Shown: piece by piece, positions 11,901 to 24,122 of the stretch
Position numbering within the stretch: the stretch's first letter is position 1
Layout: every line of letters begins with the position of its first letter
From: Rosellinia necatrix
Taxonomy: Eukaryota > Ascomycota > Sordariomycetes > Xylariales > Xylariaceae
DNA length: 64,000 bases
Assembly: GCA_021209875.1 (NCBI GenBank)
Contig: JAGYVD010000002.1
Coordinates: forward strand, 310,001 to 374,000
Direction of reading: 5' to 3'
Notes under the pieces: model-generated
The model's database searches: none
The model's input: the letters and a program-made list of their open reading frames with translations, nothing else
Told to the model about the DNA's origin: nothing
Position numbers and translations under genes: made by a program

Positions 11901-14381
11901 AAGGTGTGATTGGGCACGGAGGAATTAAGGATGTGAGGGCGATGCAGGGTGCATTCTGCAGATGCATACCAAACAGGAGATGACCTGCCATTGTTACCAG
12001 GGTAAGCCGGGGCAAGCTGGGCATCGGTGACAGAGAGGGGCATAGGGCACAAAGGCGCGGGCCTGGCGCGAGGAATATTCCCCCCACTTCCCTTTTTGGG
12101 AAATAGCGTTTCCCCGCGAAAGATACCACTTGACTTACACACATGCAACTTATAGGAGGAGGTTGTCAGTCTGTTCCGTCTGCGAAGAGACCGGATTACC
12201 TGCGGAGATGGAAGTGCCTAGCACTAAGGGGGGTTAGCCGGGAGCCAGGGAGTGGCGCAGCTTCGCTAACTACCTAGCGGATACCTAGGTATTGTCGAGC
12301 CACATAGTCATCAAAGAACCAACCACGTGCTCTGCTATTCTCTTGGGTAGCAAAGGTACCTTACCGAAGATCTCATTGCAGTTTAGCGGAGCGATTGATG
12401 ACAACGGCTGCGGGCAAAAATGCGGGGATCAGAACTTCAGCCTCGATGAATGACAAACAACCTAGAAATTATTGCAAGCTGACCCGAGCCCTAGATGGGC
12501 GGCGTTTGGCTGTTTTTTTTTTTTTTTTTTGTAGTGGTGTTGATGGTGTCTGACGGTATCCGATGGTGTCTGATGGTGCCAGTGATAGATGATAGGTAGG
12601 ACTCGCCACTCGATATCGAGGGAGGCATAGATGGGAGGCAGTACCGTCTTGTGTGGTGTCATCGGTGGTCTAGCCAATAGGCGGGCTCTAACCACCCATG
12701 GGGCGACAAGCTGATGCTCGTGTCTGTTCGTGTCTGTTTGTGCATTTCACAAGGGCGGCTTTATTAATCAAGAAGAAGGCTAGGTACATACATACATACG
12801 TACGTAGACGTCGGTGGAGGAGAAAATCAGACGATCAAGCTTAGGGGCCTGCCTATACACATCTGGTGAAAAATGCAAAACGTGGAGGACGACCAAAGGG
12901 GTCGAAAGTGCTGTGGGGCCCCAAGGGTTCGAGGGCAGGCGCGAGCCATGATGAAATCAACCAATCTGCACCTACGTCACGGGTTGCCTCGATGGTGTGC
13001 TACAAGCCCCGGTACTAGCAGCGCACTTGCCAGCCGCTGTGATGCGCTGCCGAAGACACGTACAGAACACGTACAGAGCACGTACTAGGGATGTACCCAC
13101 CCGAGTTCCCCAGCTGAAAAGAACAGCTCGAAGCTCGATCCCATACTAGTTATGTCTAACTGTGCCTATCTGCGGACAGGGATCCGACTGGATTTGCCCC
13201 ATCACAACTCTACCTTTTTCCAAACAGCACCCCCGGCGGCCCTACATAACATAGTGTACTCTACCTAACCTTTGTTTGGCACAGAAACCCACCAAATACC
13301 CTCTGTCTGGCATTGATTGCAACCACCCGGCAGACCCAGGCATCTCCATCCCGGCGTCTATCTATCCGTCTCTCCAGGTAACCTGGGCGAGTTTGGGCTT
13401 CGGCCAGATGGGCTTGGGCCACAAGGGCCACACGGGCAACAAGGGGCGATCAGGGCGACATCTGAACCCAATTAGGATGTCATCGTCGGTGATGGTAATC
13501 GGACCATCCCAACTATGATTCTGCTTCGGACTACCGTGATGGATGGTCAAGCCTCATAACACACACCAGCACACGTTAACACGCATTACCACGCATTACC
13601 ACGCATTGGTACACATAGCAGCAAAAGAGACATACACCCTCCTCATTCCGTTTACAGGCTGCCTTCCTTACTTATACCTTGTCACTTACAATAACCAGGC
13701 ACCTTAAGTTACTTACTCATAACGTGGTTGCAATATACCCCATACCATTCCTCCCTACTACCCTCGAGAAACCGATCAATATTTGCCAGTGCTCTACGTA
13801 AGTAAACCAAGCACACAGACCAAGCACATCTCTTTTGGTCCGTGCTCTGTTTGTTTTATATCTTGCTATTTCATGTTTCTCCCTTTACTGCCACTTACCG
13901 TAATCTGCCCAAGTAATGCTGCACATCGGTCGCCCACCACCCGCGTTAATTGCACCTTTTTAAACATAAACATAAACAAAAACACTCTCTCGAGTGCTAA
14001 CCAAGAGATCATCAAGGATAAAAACGGACGTGCACCAGAGCGAAGAACGCCCTCAGACCTCGCCTTAAGTTCAATCAATTTGTGGTTTAGCCGTTCACAT
14101 CTGCAATATTGAAAGCGCTGTCACATCTCACCCCCGCCGCCACCAACACGCCCTAGGTTTTCAAGGCAGCTTTTCGGATGTGCCCGGCCTTAGTCGACCA
14201 ACTAGTGGTTTAACTTAGGGGCCCTATTGTTTCCCGTCTTTCCTCGTCATACACCACCTGAATCCTCCTACTGCCAATAGAGGTTGTCGTCGCATTACAA
14301 CTCTGCGGGTTCATAAATCCCATATACTGCCGGCCTCCCGTCGAAGGGGGCCGTAGTTTCGAGCTCACAGGAAACGACGTC
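8994..14381. other. 5.4-kb gene-poor spacer
   Basis: I see no ORF here with recognisable domains, convincing codon use or splice-linked exons. Contents: an AAAAT tract just after the stop of the upstream gene (about 9008-9027), a poly-T run at 9102-9115, a long CATA microsatellite, repeated GATGGTGTCT words (12540-12585), CATACATACGTACG near 12785, and a three-copy ACGCATTACC-type repeat at about 13580-13612. The last few hundred bases (roughly 13860-14381) are pyrimidine-rich and probably hold the promoter and 5' leader of the following gene. Confidence 0.5.
9426..9482. repeat. (CATA)n microsatellite
   Basis: About 14 uninterrupted copies of CATA in the gene-poor spacer. Just upstream is a shorter TACC tract (about 9389-9405). 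Confidence 0.95.
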
Positions 14382-17082
14382 ATGGCGACACACCACACAG
14401 AGGGCAAAAGCAAAGTCCCTCCATCCGCAACGACGGCTTATATCGATAACCTTGACGCGTTTACGCGCACATTGTACAGGCGTGCACGAAATTTTGGCTC
14501 TAATTTCGAAGACATCGCAACAGCTGTCCGCGACTTACATACGGTGCTCAAACATCTTAAGGTCGAAGCGGAGGATGCCGAATCGCTGCTCAATGGCGAT
14601 AAGAGCGCCATATACATACGACAGTTGACGCCTATCATGGAGGACGCCGAGTTCACGCTGAAGCAGCTGGATACTATGTTGGAGAAATGCTTTGACACTG
14701 GCTCCGAAGGGTCTGGTAGTGGCGGGGATAGCGATCGTTACGTACTCGTAAATGATAGCGACAAGGGTTGGACGATGCTAGACAGCGTCGAGGCTGAGAA
14801 GACTGACCTGCTCCGTCGTAAGCTCGCGAGCCAGAAGCTCAACATTCATATGTTTCTCGACACTATTCAACTGCACAATCCAAGCAAATCACGGCAGCTG
14901 GTAGACACCACGAGCACCAATCTTGATACTATTAAAGATAAGGTCGACGCTATAGCTTCACGCCTTTGCCAGCGCAGAAATTCGGGATTTGGCGAGGACG
15001 AAAATCGTCTCTGGGAACAATTCCAGGATGCGCTCGAGGAGGAAGGCTTTTCGAAAGATGTGTTACGTCAGAACCAAGTAAGTACATGTCCGCCATCAAC
15101 TTCAACTTATTGGGAATGTGAACCGACATCTGACCACGACGTAGGATGTTCTCCGGGCATATATTCGTCAAATCGACGAACAGATCACAGAATTTGGTGG
15201 TCCCACCCCTTCAGTCCGAGGGCTTTTAGAGAACTACCCGACGCCAGAAAATTCTAACACTCTCCCACCCTATCCAATTGATCCAGCTTCAGTAGAGGGT
15301 GATGAGGCGGACCCTTATAGCCCTGATATTAATAATGAAAAATTCTTCCCATCTATGAGGATTGAGCGACTACGACATTACGACTACCCACGCCAGCCCG
15401 ATCAGCTATCGCCTCGGGAGACAGGCCTTTCGTACGACCGTTCGTCCGACGACCAGGACACGTCATCTTCAAACTCTATGGCTTTGATTTCCACAAAAGA
15501 CCTCATGGCACTAGATGGACGGAATACGGACATGGTCATCGCCAGGAGCAATATGCACACGCAGAGCGTGTCTTCACTCACTCATGCTTCCAGCTCGCAA
15601 TCTCAAAGATATCTTACCGCTTCAGCGTCACAACCAGCACTCCTTCCCGCCTCTGATGGGACTTATGCACTAGATGAGCCCTACGAGCATGAACATGATC
15701 CTCCACCTAGATATACCCATGCGCTGCCACCTCCACCGCTCGGCCCTCACAGAAATTCTCCACCCATAGTCCATTCTAATTCAGTATCTGCCCCTTCCCT
15801 CGGCGAAAAACCTTTGGCCTTACCCGTGTCAGCCCCGTTACAGGAGTCAACCAGTAAACGGCCTGCGCGTTTAGGCCCTGATGGTCAAGGCCGAGAAATC
15901 CCACTTGATGCAAAGTGGACGCGCATACGTCGGAGTCTTGTGTCCCCTGAAGTTCTAGCGCGGGAGGGCCTACGCTACGAAGCACGACCCGACTTTGTAG
16001 CTATACTTGGCGAATTGAAGAAGGAAGATATTGCCGAGTTGGCGAGGATGAGCGAGGAGGTGCGCAACGGACGCCGGCAAGCCATGCCAAACACTTCCCG
16101 TGCCCCAACAGAACCTGGGAAGGGTAGGAAGGAACGACCACCAGAGGAACGATATCATCCCGATAAATACCGGAACTGGGACGTCATTGAAGCGCGGCGA
16201 GATAAAAATGGCGGACCCGGGTATGTCATCAATCCTCACCATCGTGACCGTGCAAATAGTATGGTCAGTTCTGCAGATGAATTATGGGACTCTAGCGACG
16301 ATGAGGAATCTGAAGAATTAAACAACAACCGCGCCACATCGTCCCGATACCCGAACTCATACCCACCTCCTTCTCCATCTCAGTCACGTTTGTCAGCATA
16401 CCATCATAGTTTCAACCCGCGCAGCAAGGCAAGTGCGGGATCAATGCTCGCATCCGACGACAAAGATGATAAAGGAACTAAGGCTTATCCCTACATTGTC
16501 TCACCCCCTGGAGACGAAAATAAATCTGGGGAGAGTCGCGAAAAAACCAGCCCTTCGGCGACAGCGAAACCAAAACCCATTCTGAAAAACAAGAATGATG
16601 ATCCACATGTTCGATTCGACCCAGAACCTCGAATTCTTGATTCCGGCCGGCGAGACAAGGGAAGAGAAAACGAGCGAGATATCCGCGACAGAGATCGGGA
16701 TAAAGTCCGAATTCGGGATAGGGACCAGGAGAAGGGACATCGGTCGAGCCGTTATGGCGACCGAGAACGCTACCCGGATCGGAATAACGATCGAGATCGC
16801 GATCGCGAGCATCGGAGCCATGGCAGCAGCAGCAGCAGTAACAAGTACCCTGCCGGCGCGTCTACTGGCCGACGTGGCGACCGTGATGACTATAATCGCC
16901 GTCCCCGCGACGAACGAGACCGCGATCGTGACCGCGAGCGGGACCGAGACCGAGACCGGGATCGGGACCGGGATCGGGGAAGTCGTAAGAAGTCCCGAAG
17001 CGAGACGCTCCGCGCGGTCGGCATTGGGGGCGCTGCAGCTAGCCTGCTAAGTGTGTTAACAGAGGCTGCAGCCGGCTTGTAG
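14382..17082 (+). CDS. DUF8035-like fungal protein with Arg/Asp-repeat tail
   Basis: Function unknown. Exon 1 is 14382-15077 (232 codons), the intron is 15078-15144 (GTAAGT...GTAG, 67 bp) and exon 2 is 15145-17082; 877 aa in all. The first 230 residues are helical and resemble the N-terminal regulatory helices found on many fungal signalling and STAND-like proteins (inference). A long Ser/Pro-rich linker follows. Around residues 489-540 is WTRIRRSLVSPEVLAREG, resembling the fungal DUF8035 module (from memory of the family). Around 565-596 is HPDKYRNWDVIEARRD. Acidic DELWDSSDDEESEE comes next. Residues about 737-850 are an alternating Arg/Asp tract (RDRDRERDRDRD type) like RS/RD-rich nuclear proteins, ending in a hydrophobic Ala/Leu tail. 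No catalytic motif is visible. Confidence 0.75.
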
Positions 17083-17928
17083 TCATACTTACCTACGTAT
17101 CACATCACATCACATCACGTCACGTCACGTCACGTTACATCATGAAAGCTTTGCGTTTTTTTGTTTTTAATCACCGCTAGAGATACGATACCCTATTCGG
17201 AGTTACCAATCAATCCATTACTACTATTATTATGACCTACCCTCGTTTGTATATCACGACTTTTCTTGCGAGGATTTTTGACGGGTCTCGGACCGGGCTC
17301 GAGGGAAATTAAATTGGATATCGAAGAAAACACTCGGCAGGGGATGCCTTGAAAGATCGGAAAGAAGGCGGGGAAAAAAAAAAGATTGGGACACATGGTA
17401 TTATGTATGATTTGCGTTGACGATAACCGCAGGAGTCAGGGAGGGAGGGAGACTGGCGGCTGCTGTGTAAGAGAGAAATGAGTGACAAGATCGAATTGTA
17501 TGTACGAGATGGCCGGCGATGGAATTAATTCCTTACCTTCCCAACCCACAAAGTATTTACTTCATGACTACGGGCTTGGACGGACAGAAAGGAAAAGGGA
17601 ACAAAAAAAAAACACGAGAAAAGAATAGTTATACATATTTGACAACCCGCCACGATCGCAAAGGAATCGTGACATGCACTTACCGACTCCCTCGTAGAAT
17701 CGGACCTACCCTAGGCAATTACCTACCCCTAAGCCTATCACGACATATATATATATATGTATATATTTTTTCGCGTGTACAACCAACTGACGAACGAACG
17801 ATCAAGCGGTATAGAGAATACGCTTTTAATTCCAATATGATTCGTCGATTCATGGCGCCCATCCCATCGTAGCAGTGGTATCTATCTACAGCCGAAGCGA
17901 AACGTGGTGCCGCCCTTCTTTCTCCCTC

Positions 17929-18019
<91 letters not shown>
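17929..18019. repeat. (GTCT)n microsatellite, about 23 copies
   Basis: An uninterrupted GTCT array of about 91 bp, the longest perfect simple repeat in the window. Confidence 0.97.
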
Positions 18020-18024
<5 letters not shown>

Positions 18025-18144
18025 CGCCCTGAAGCGTGTCCCCAACACTATTTCAAGATGCCTTTATCTTTTTAAGTCCCCTCCCTTCCCCTTTCCCCCC
18101 TCCCCCTTCCCCCTAATACAAACACAGCGAGCGACCCCGTCCTG

Positions 18145-18172
18145 CCGTGTCGTGTCGTGTCGTGTCGTGTCG
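18145..18172. repeat. (CGTGT)n pentanucleotide repeat
   Basis: About five tandem copies of CGTGT, with a near copy (CGTACCGTGT) following. Confidence 0.9.
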
Positions 18173-18411
18173 TACCGTGTCGCCAGGGATATTATTACTA
18201 CACACAAGGCAAACATGACACGTTCTTTCCAACATCGCCGCGCCCGGGATCGACGGCGGCAATCTCCGCGCCCGGTAATCAGAAAGGACGCGATTATTTC
18301 CAAGCCGCCAATCAATCCACCAACCATGCCAAACAGGCACCGAATTCGGGCCTCTGGCGACAGGGCCGCCCCATCCATACCATAAAACCCAACAGAACGA
18401 CCCCGGGCGGA

Positions 18412-18443
18412 GCAAGGCAAGGCAAGGCAAGGCAAGGCAAGGC
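18412..18443. repeat. (GGCAA)n pentanucleotide repeat
   Basis: About six tandem copies of GGCAA just before the 3' end of dpb11. Confidence 0.9.
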
Positions 18444-18531
18444 GGAGCAAAGCTAGTTAGTTTCCCGCTAAACCCTCCACCGCAAAGGAACAGGAACAGG
18501 AACAGGAATAGGAACAGCGAACCCCCACGCC

Positions 18532-21500
18532 CTAATTACGATTCCGCGACCTCGTCCCCCGCCTCCCAACAGGACCACCAGCACCGGCACCAGCACCACC
18601 ACCGCCGCCACCCGCAGCTTCCTGATCCGCCGAGGCCCGCAAGTCCGACAGGCGCAGTTTCTCGGGTATCGCCGCGGCTGCCATCGCGGTGGCGGTCGCC
18701 TGCTTGCCGCGGCCCATCATCTTGCCAACAACGACCTGGCGCTGCCGTCGGGCTTCGGGGTCCTCGTACTCGAGCTGCGTGGACGGCGGCGGCGGCGCGT
18801 CGTCCTCCCGGTGGCCGTCCGTCGCGGGCTCCAGGAACCTATCGAATTCCGACCCCCCAGTAGTGGTGGTTGTGGTGGTGCTGGCCGCCGCCGCCGCCAC
18901 CGCCACCGCTGCGGACCCCACGGCAACGACACTCTGCACGGAGCCGGACAGTCGCATGCGGGCCCCGCCGGTGGCGGTTACGGAATCCGCGCTCGCGCTC
19001 GACGCCGCCGACACGTTGCTCGTCGCCCGGCCCAGGATCTGCCGTTTCCGGCGCGCGGCCGGAGGCGGGTCTCCTTTTCCTCCTCCTCCTCCTCCTCCTC
19101 CCCCTGCCGCCCCGCCCTCTTGTGGTGATTCATCGTTATTGCTGTTGTTCGCCATGAGCGAGTTGAGCCGCTTGGACAGCTCGAGGCGCTCGAGGTCCTT
19201 GGCCCGTTGCGTCTTGCGCTTGCGCTCGACCTCCGAGTCGCAGGTGGCGGCGGCGGCGGCGACGGCGGCGTGTGGTTCCTTCGACGGTCTTGTCCGCGTG
19301 ACGGTGGGGTCTGATTCCTCCCCCGCGTCCGAGTCGCCTACTTCGCCCTGGGTGGAGAAGCGCTTGGGTGCTTCGTCCGACTGCTGCTGTGCTTCCTTCG
19401 GGGGCGAGACCGGTTTGTTCAGGTTACTCGCCGTCGTTTCCGCGAGTGGTGCCGTAGTAAACGCGTCCTCGAAATCACGGGGGTGGGTAGGGGCTGTTAC
19501 ATAATGTGAGTCTCGTGTGCCTTGGCCTCGAAGTGAAGATGATTCGCGATGAGCACCGGTTACGTCACTGTCGAAGGCAGTCGTATCTACGCCAGCTCGT
19601 AGGGATGGTGCTGGTCCTCGGTGACTGGACTTTGCGACGGGCGGTTTTGCAGGTGCAGGTTCTGACCTGGTTCTGTTGAGCGCCCCCTTTTCTTTATATT
19701 TATGCTCTTCTTTCCGCTTCAGATTGGCACGGATAGCATCCGCTTTCTGAACCAGCTCTTCAAATTGAAACCTATCCCATGGCACTAGGCATCCTGTTGC
19801 GATACATTGCCACAGCCATTCTACGTTTATGATGAGAATATTGTGATAGAGCGCAAGATCTCGCTTCTGTTCTCTTAGAGAGCGTAGATCCGGACATAGA
19901 AGGAGGGAGATCTGTCTATGTAGTTTTTCGGAATATGTAGCACCCAGCTGGGTAATCGTTTTTTCGATCTGGTTAAGCTGTTCGTTGATGAAGCCGGTGG
20001 TGCATATGGTCAAATTTTGAAACCCATCGATAGGGAATCGGGGGAATGGTTGACCCAAAACATGATCTGTAGGAGGAAAGAGATGCTTATTGTGAATACA
20101 GCGCTCAATGAAGAACTCTGTGATAATATGGACTCCTTCGGGGAGCTGCGGATGGCTATCGGGCTGAGACATTTGAGGTACAAGAAGGTAGCGCTGGTCA
20201 CTCGGTTCGTTGTGATGTGATGATGCCACATCTTCTAAGGATGAGGCCAGTGTGCCGTCGTATGATGTGAGGAAACCGAAGAGGACCTGCTGTCTCGGCT
20301 CGGGAAAACCATGTACAAAAAATCGGCAACCCGAGAATACACGCTTCCTTAGAGCTGGCCAGCCCTCGTCATTCGGGGGTTGTGCTACGGTCTGAGAAGG
20401 CTTCGTTGCCGAAGCGGCTGGGTTGGCAACAACAGGAGCGGCGGGTGCACTCGACTCTCTCTGCATATCCTCCTGTCGTGATAGGTCGCTGGCCGATGTA
20501 TTCAGAATATCGCCCCATATGTTATTTTTTTGACTATTCATCCTCATACTTGCACTCTTTCTCAGCTTCCTCCGTCCCCCGTCGGCAGAAATGAGGGATT
20601 CTTCCCGTGGTCGTTTGCCTAGGGGTATCCGGCCGGGGTCTCTCTGTGACCAGGCGCCCTTACCTCGCTCTTCGGGCGGAAGGGTGGGATCGTAGCACTC
20701 TTCTTGGAGTATCATGCCTCGCTCGATGCTGTCGTGTAGCCATTCGATCGAGACACAGCGGATATCCCACCTACGGGCGGCGCTGTATTTCTTGCCCTCG
20801 GGTTTAGCGACGATGAGATGGGTGACTCGTCGGGAGAGGTCCGCAACGTATTCGCCGCCGTTCGCCCTGACCTTGTCCTCTATCATGGCTCGCACGTTAT
20901 CTAGAGACCATTAGCCGAAGCCGGTAGCCGGTAGCTGATAGCCGGTAGCTGATAGCCGGTAGATGGACAGGGGCGAAAACTGGGGCACGCACTGTCCTCG
21001 AAACCAGTCAGGCAGCACACCAGCCTCTGCCTCTTGCGCTCGTTCGGGTCGGGGCTGTTGGGAGTGCCGCCGGCCGACTCAAAGGTTCGAAGTTGCCAAC
21101 TGCTCTCCAGCGCAGCAAAGTCGATTTCTTGGTCCTCCACCCAGAGCTGCCGCACAGCCTCCACCCAGGCGGCAGCCATTGGCTTGATGTCGGGCCTCTC
21201 TTTGGCGACATGACGGTACTTGGGGGTATTGTAGTCGCCGACGATCAGGTGGGTGACATCGGGGGTGAGGTCGTATTTATGGACGCCGCCCATATCGGCA
21301 GTGCGCTGGGCTATTTCGGTCTATATCGAATGAGGACGTTGGAACATCAGCATGCTACCCGTTCGACGACTCGGCCGGGTAATGGGCGTAGGTAATGGTG
21401 TATGTAATGGTATATGTAATGGTGTAGGTAAAGGAGTAGGTAAAGGAGTAGGTAAAGGAGTAGGAAGTAAGGGGATGGGCATAGGCTTACCCTCTGATCG

Positions 21501-21613
21501 GCCTCTATGTTCGTGCAGCAGAGGACAAGACCATGAAATGGTCGGGACGGGTCGAACGAGTCGAGAGAGTCGAGAGAGTCGACGGCATTTTCAGACGTGG
21601 GCGGCGACTGCAT
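18532..21613 (-). CDS. dpb11: Four-BRCT replication/checkpoint scaffold, Dpb11/Rad4(Cut5)/TopBP1
   Basis: A nuclear scaffold that binds CDK-phosphorylated Sld3 and checkpoint clamp proteins to start replication and activate the ATR kinase (family knowledge). Exon 1 is 21613-21491 (41 codons, [10 protein letters not shown] to TNIEADQR). Intron 21490-21321 contains a GTAAAGGAGTAG minisatellite. Exon 2 is 21320-20993 ([20 protein letters not shown]). Intron 20992-20901 contains CCGGTAGCTGATAG repeats. Exon 3 is 20900-18532. Total 939 aa. BRCT1 spans about residues 25-110 ([17 protein letters not shown]), BRCT2 about 140-220 ([27 protein letters not shown]), BRCT3 starts near 337 (GCRFFVHGF) and BRCT4 near 444-530 ([18 protein letters not shown]). 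The last 350 residues are disordered, with poly-Ala, poly-Thr and poly-Gly runs. The exon joins preserve frame exactly. Confidence 0.88.
21385..21470. repeat. Intronic minisatellite in dpb11
   Basis: Copies of GTAATGGTGTAT and GTAAAGGAGTAG units (12 bp) fill most of the first dpb11 intron. Confidence 0.85.
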
Positions 21614-21685
21614 GGCCAGTCGAGATGGGATTTGAGGGTGATGTTGCGACAATTCCTGTAAACATGACACAGACTTGGAGACCTG

Positions 21686-21716
<31 letters not shown>

Positions 21717-22415
21717 CAAGTAAGATCGTTGTAGCTTTCGTTACACTCGAACAAAGTCTAAAACGGAAATATAGTTGTGGCGCACGCGTCGATCCTCACG
21801 ATCCTCACGATCCTATGGCGGGAGCTGTCGCGTCTAAGAGAGGAATCCATTAGTTAAATGGAGAGAGAGTGGGCCTTTGTGTTGCGGGTGGTCGCGCTTG
21901 TTGGTGACGTCGACGCCGAGGCTAACCTATTTCGGTTAGGGATTTACCGCGATACCCCACATATAAGGCCGCCGCTTAGAGAGCAGGACTCGTCCGGTCC
22001 GTTGCCTAAGGTACTGTCACTTGTCCGATAGGCTATCATGCATAAGTGAGTTTTTCAACAAGTGTACCTAACCCACGATATAAGCACATGCCTAACTCAC
22101 TCCATGAGGAAGCATGCCACTCGAATCTGCAAGTTTCCGGCAATGCCTCCAATGCCGAGTTGAGTATCTCTCTCCACTAGTGAATGTGCAGTAGAGTCGT
22201 CAGAAGACAAATCAAATCAACCTGTCAATTCACTTATCGGCAATTGAGATAATGCATGAGAGGGAATCAAAGGATCGTATCTCCTACGCGGACCAGCCGT
22301 GAGGGTTTGACAGCGATTCCTCGGCCAGGTGTAGAGGAGACTGGGAGATCATCACCATCTACCATCATCACCATCTACCACCATTGCCATCTACCATCAG
22401 CCTATACGGCCCACC
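21614..22415. other. Divergent spacer between dpb11 and the HET gene
   Basis: Contains an AGT/TAC trinucleotide tract (about 21687-21716) in the dpb11 promoter, TCACGATCC repeats near 21795, and ACATATAAGG at 21959-21968, which could be a TATA element for the + strand gene. Just before the HET start codon is a CATCACCATCTAC repeat (about 22349-22395). No gene is visible. Confidence 0.6.
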
Positions 22416-24122
22416 ATGCGTCTCATCAATGTGCACACGGGCGAATCGAACGACTTCATCGCTAACCCCCCCGACTATGCCATCCTGTCGCACAGGTGGA
22501 GGGCCGATGAGGAGGTGTCCTTCCATGAATTCCACGATAAATCCCGGGCGGGAGAAAAGGGCGGAGATCGCAAGATTCGAGCTCTGTCCCGCCAAGCCGG
22601 GATCGATGGCCTTGATTGGGTTTGGATCGACACGTGTTGCATTGACAAATCCAGCAGTGCCGAGCTGAGCGAGGCCATTAACTCCATGTTCAACTGGTAT
22701 CGCGATTCTGCCGTCTGTTACGCCTACCTGGACGACGTGGCGGATCTGGATGGCAGCAAGGGGTTGACAACAAGCGAGTGGTTCCGAAGGGGCTGGACAT
22801 TGCAGGAGCTTATCGCGCCCGACAATCTTCAGTTCTATTGCGACAGTGAATCGGGGTGGCGTCATTTGGGTGATAAGAGAAACCTGGCCAGGATTCTCAG
22901 CCTCCGAACGCGCATTGACGAGTCCCTCCTGGGAGGCTACGCTAGCCCGGATCATTTCAATGTAGCCAGGAGGATGAGCTGGGCGGCCGGTAGAAAGACG
23001 ACACGGAAAGAGGACATGGCATACTGCCTGATGGGGCTCTTCGACATAAACATGCCCATGCTGTACGGCGAGGGCTCGAGGGCCTTTCTCCGCCTCCAGG
23101 AGCAAATCGTGGCCAAGGCCAATGATCACACGCTGTTCGCCTGGCAGAACCCAGCAGCCGTGCCCGGCGAACGCTTTGGCATATTCGCCTCCTCCCCGGA
23201 TGACTTCGCTCTGTCAAGTGAACTGGTTTCGCTGCGGTATAATTCCCTCGCCACCCAGATAGACACCACACCAAATGGGATCCGCACGAAGACGATTGCG
23301 TGTCCAACTGCGACGCAAGTCGAGAGCCTGGGAGAGGTGAACCGCAGTTGGCTTTTTCTGCCACTCAATTGCCTCTTGTCTCGGCATAATCTACGCACAG
23401 GGGTGCGCGCCGCCGTCGTGCTATTTTGGCGCGATGACAACATATACGAGCGCAGCCAACACAATCCCTTGGTGGAGATAGAAGATAAGCAAATCTGTAG
23501 GGACACCACCATCTTCATCAACAGGTTTGGATCTTCCATACCGCCTCCTCGTCTCTCTCCAAGATTCCAGTTCCCATACGAGGTCTATATCCAACTACCC
23601 GATACGGGCATCACCCTACTACGAGTTGTCGGGGCCGGCGGTTGTTACTTCGACTATCCTCGCTCCACACTCCGTCTCAGTACGAACCCTTTTAAAACAT
23701 TGAGCGATGGTAGCAATTTTACGTTTGGGCTGATATTCGATATCGGAAATCACGAAATTGTCCTAGTTGCAATTGAACTCTGCCTGGCGGGCGTACCGGA
23801 TAGGCACTCCCTGATACGGCCTGTCGAGGTACGGCAGAGAACGATGATACATCACATCAGACCGGAGGGTGACAAAGAACACATCCTGGACATATGCCAG
23901 CAAAAACTCTCCAGCTTCGATTCCTGTCCGCCAACACCTTGGACATTTATTCGTGACGTCGAAATAGATCGGCAGGATCGATACAATCCCGAGCACCTGT
24001 ATGTGGCATTACGAAAAATAGACGAGGGGCGGGGCAATGTGTACTATTTCCTGATGCTTTGTTTTAAGGGCCCTAGTCATTGGGGATTAGTTAGTTACAC
24101 AGGCTCGCCGAGGCAGCATTAG
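22416..24122 (+). CDS. HET-domain heterokaryon-incompatibility protein
   Basis: A predicted cytosolic non-self recognition/cell-death factor of the HET family. Single exon, 568 aa. The HET domain occupies roughly residues 20-170: DYAILSHRW, then VWIDTCCIDKSSSAELSEAI (about 69-88), YRDSAVCYAYLDDV and WFRRGWTLQELIAP. After it come TRKEDMAYCLMGLFDINMPM and a short helix (AFLRLQEQIVAKANDH), the arrangement known from HET-D/E-type and HET-DUF8212 proteins. No NACHT, WD40 or ankyrin segment is attached: after residue 250 the sequence is a beta-rich C-terminal region of unknown function. The start is the first in-frame ATG, immediately after a CAT-rich repeat. A decayed ankyrin-repeat gene lies about 750 bp downstream on the same strand. 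The intact ORF suggests it is functional. Confidence 0.9.
   Translation: MRLINVHTGESNDFIANPPDYAILSHRWRADEEVSFHEFHDKSRAGEKGGDRKIRALSRQAGIDGLDWVWIDTCCIDKSSSAELSEAINSMFNWYRDSAVCYAYLDDVADLDGSKGLTTSEWFRRGWTLQELIAPDNLQFYCDSESGWRHLGDKRNLARILSLRTRIDESLLGGYASPDHFNVARRMSWAAGRKTTRKEDMAYCLMGLFDINMPMLYGEGSRAFLRLQEQIVAKANDHTLFAWQNPAAVPGERFGIFASSPDDFALSSELVSLRYNSLATQIDTTPNGIRTKTIACPTATQVESLGEVNRSWLFLPLNCLLSRHNLRTGVRAAVVLFWRDDNIYERSQHNPLVEIEDKQICRDTTIFINRFGSSIPPPRLSPRFQFPYEVYIQLPDTGITLLRVVGAGGCYFDYPRSTLRLSTNPFKTLSDGSNFTFGLIFDIGNHEIVLVAIELCLAGVPDRHSLIRPVEVRQRTMIHHIRPEGDKEHILDICQQKLSSFDSCPPTPWTFIRDVEIDRQDRYNPEHLYVALRKIDEGRGNVYYFLMLCFKGPSHWGLVSYTGSPRQH

Larger units (their letters stand above)
17083..18531. other. 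Convergent spacer crowded with microsatellites
   Basis: This is the 3'-to-3' spacer between the DUF8035-like gene and dpb11. It holds at least five different short tandem repeats: CACAT/CACGT (17099-17137), TA (17745-17766), a 91-bp GTCT array, CGTGT (18145-18172), GGCAA (18412-18443) and ACAGGA (18488-18518). There is no credible gene; ORFs across the arrays are repeat translations. Confidence 0.7.

Noticed and set aside
12921..13088. Possible tRNA-like or small RNA sequences in spacers
   Set aside because: I looked for A-box/B-box pairs and cloverleaf arms in several spacers (including 10540-10580 and 52640-52690) and found none that fold convincingly.
17719..18075. ORFs across the GTCT array (Thr-Asp-Arg-Gln and Leu-Ser-Val-Cys repeats)
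   Set aside because: Pure translations of a microsatellite in all frames.
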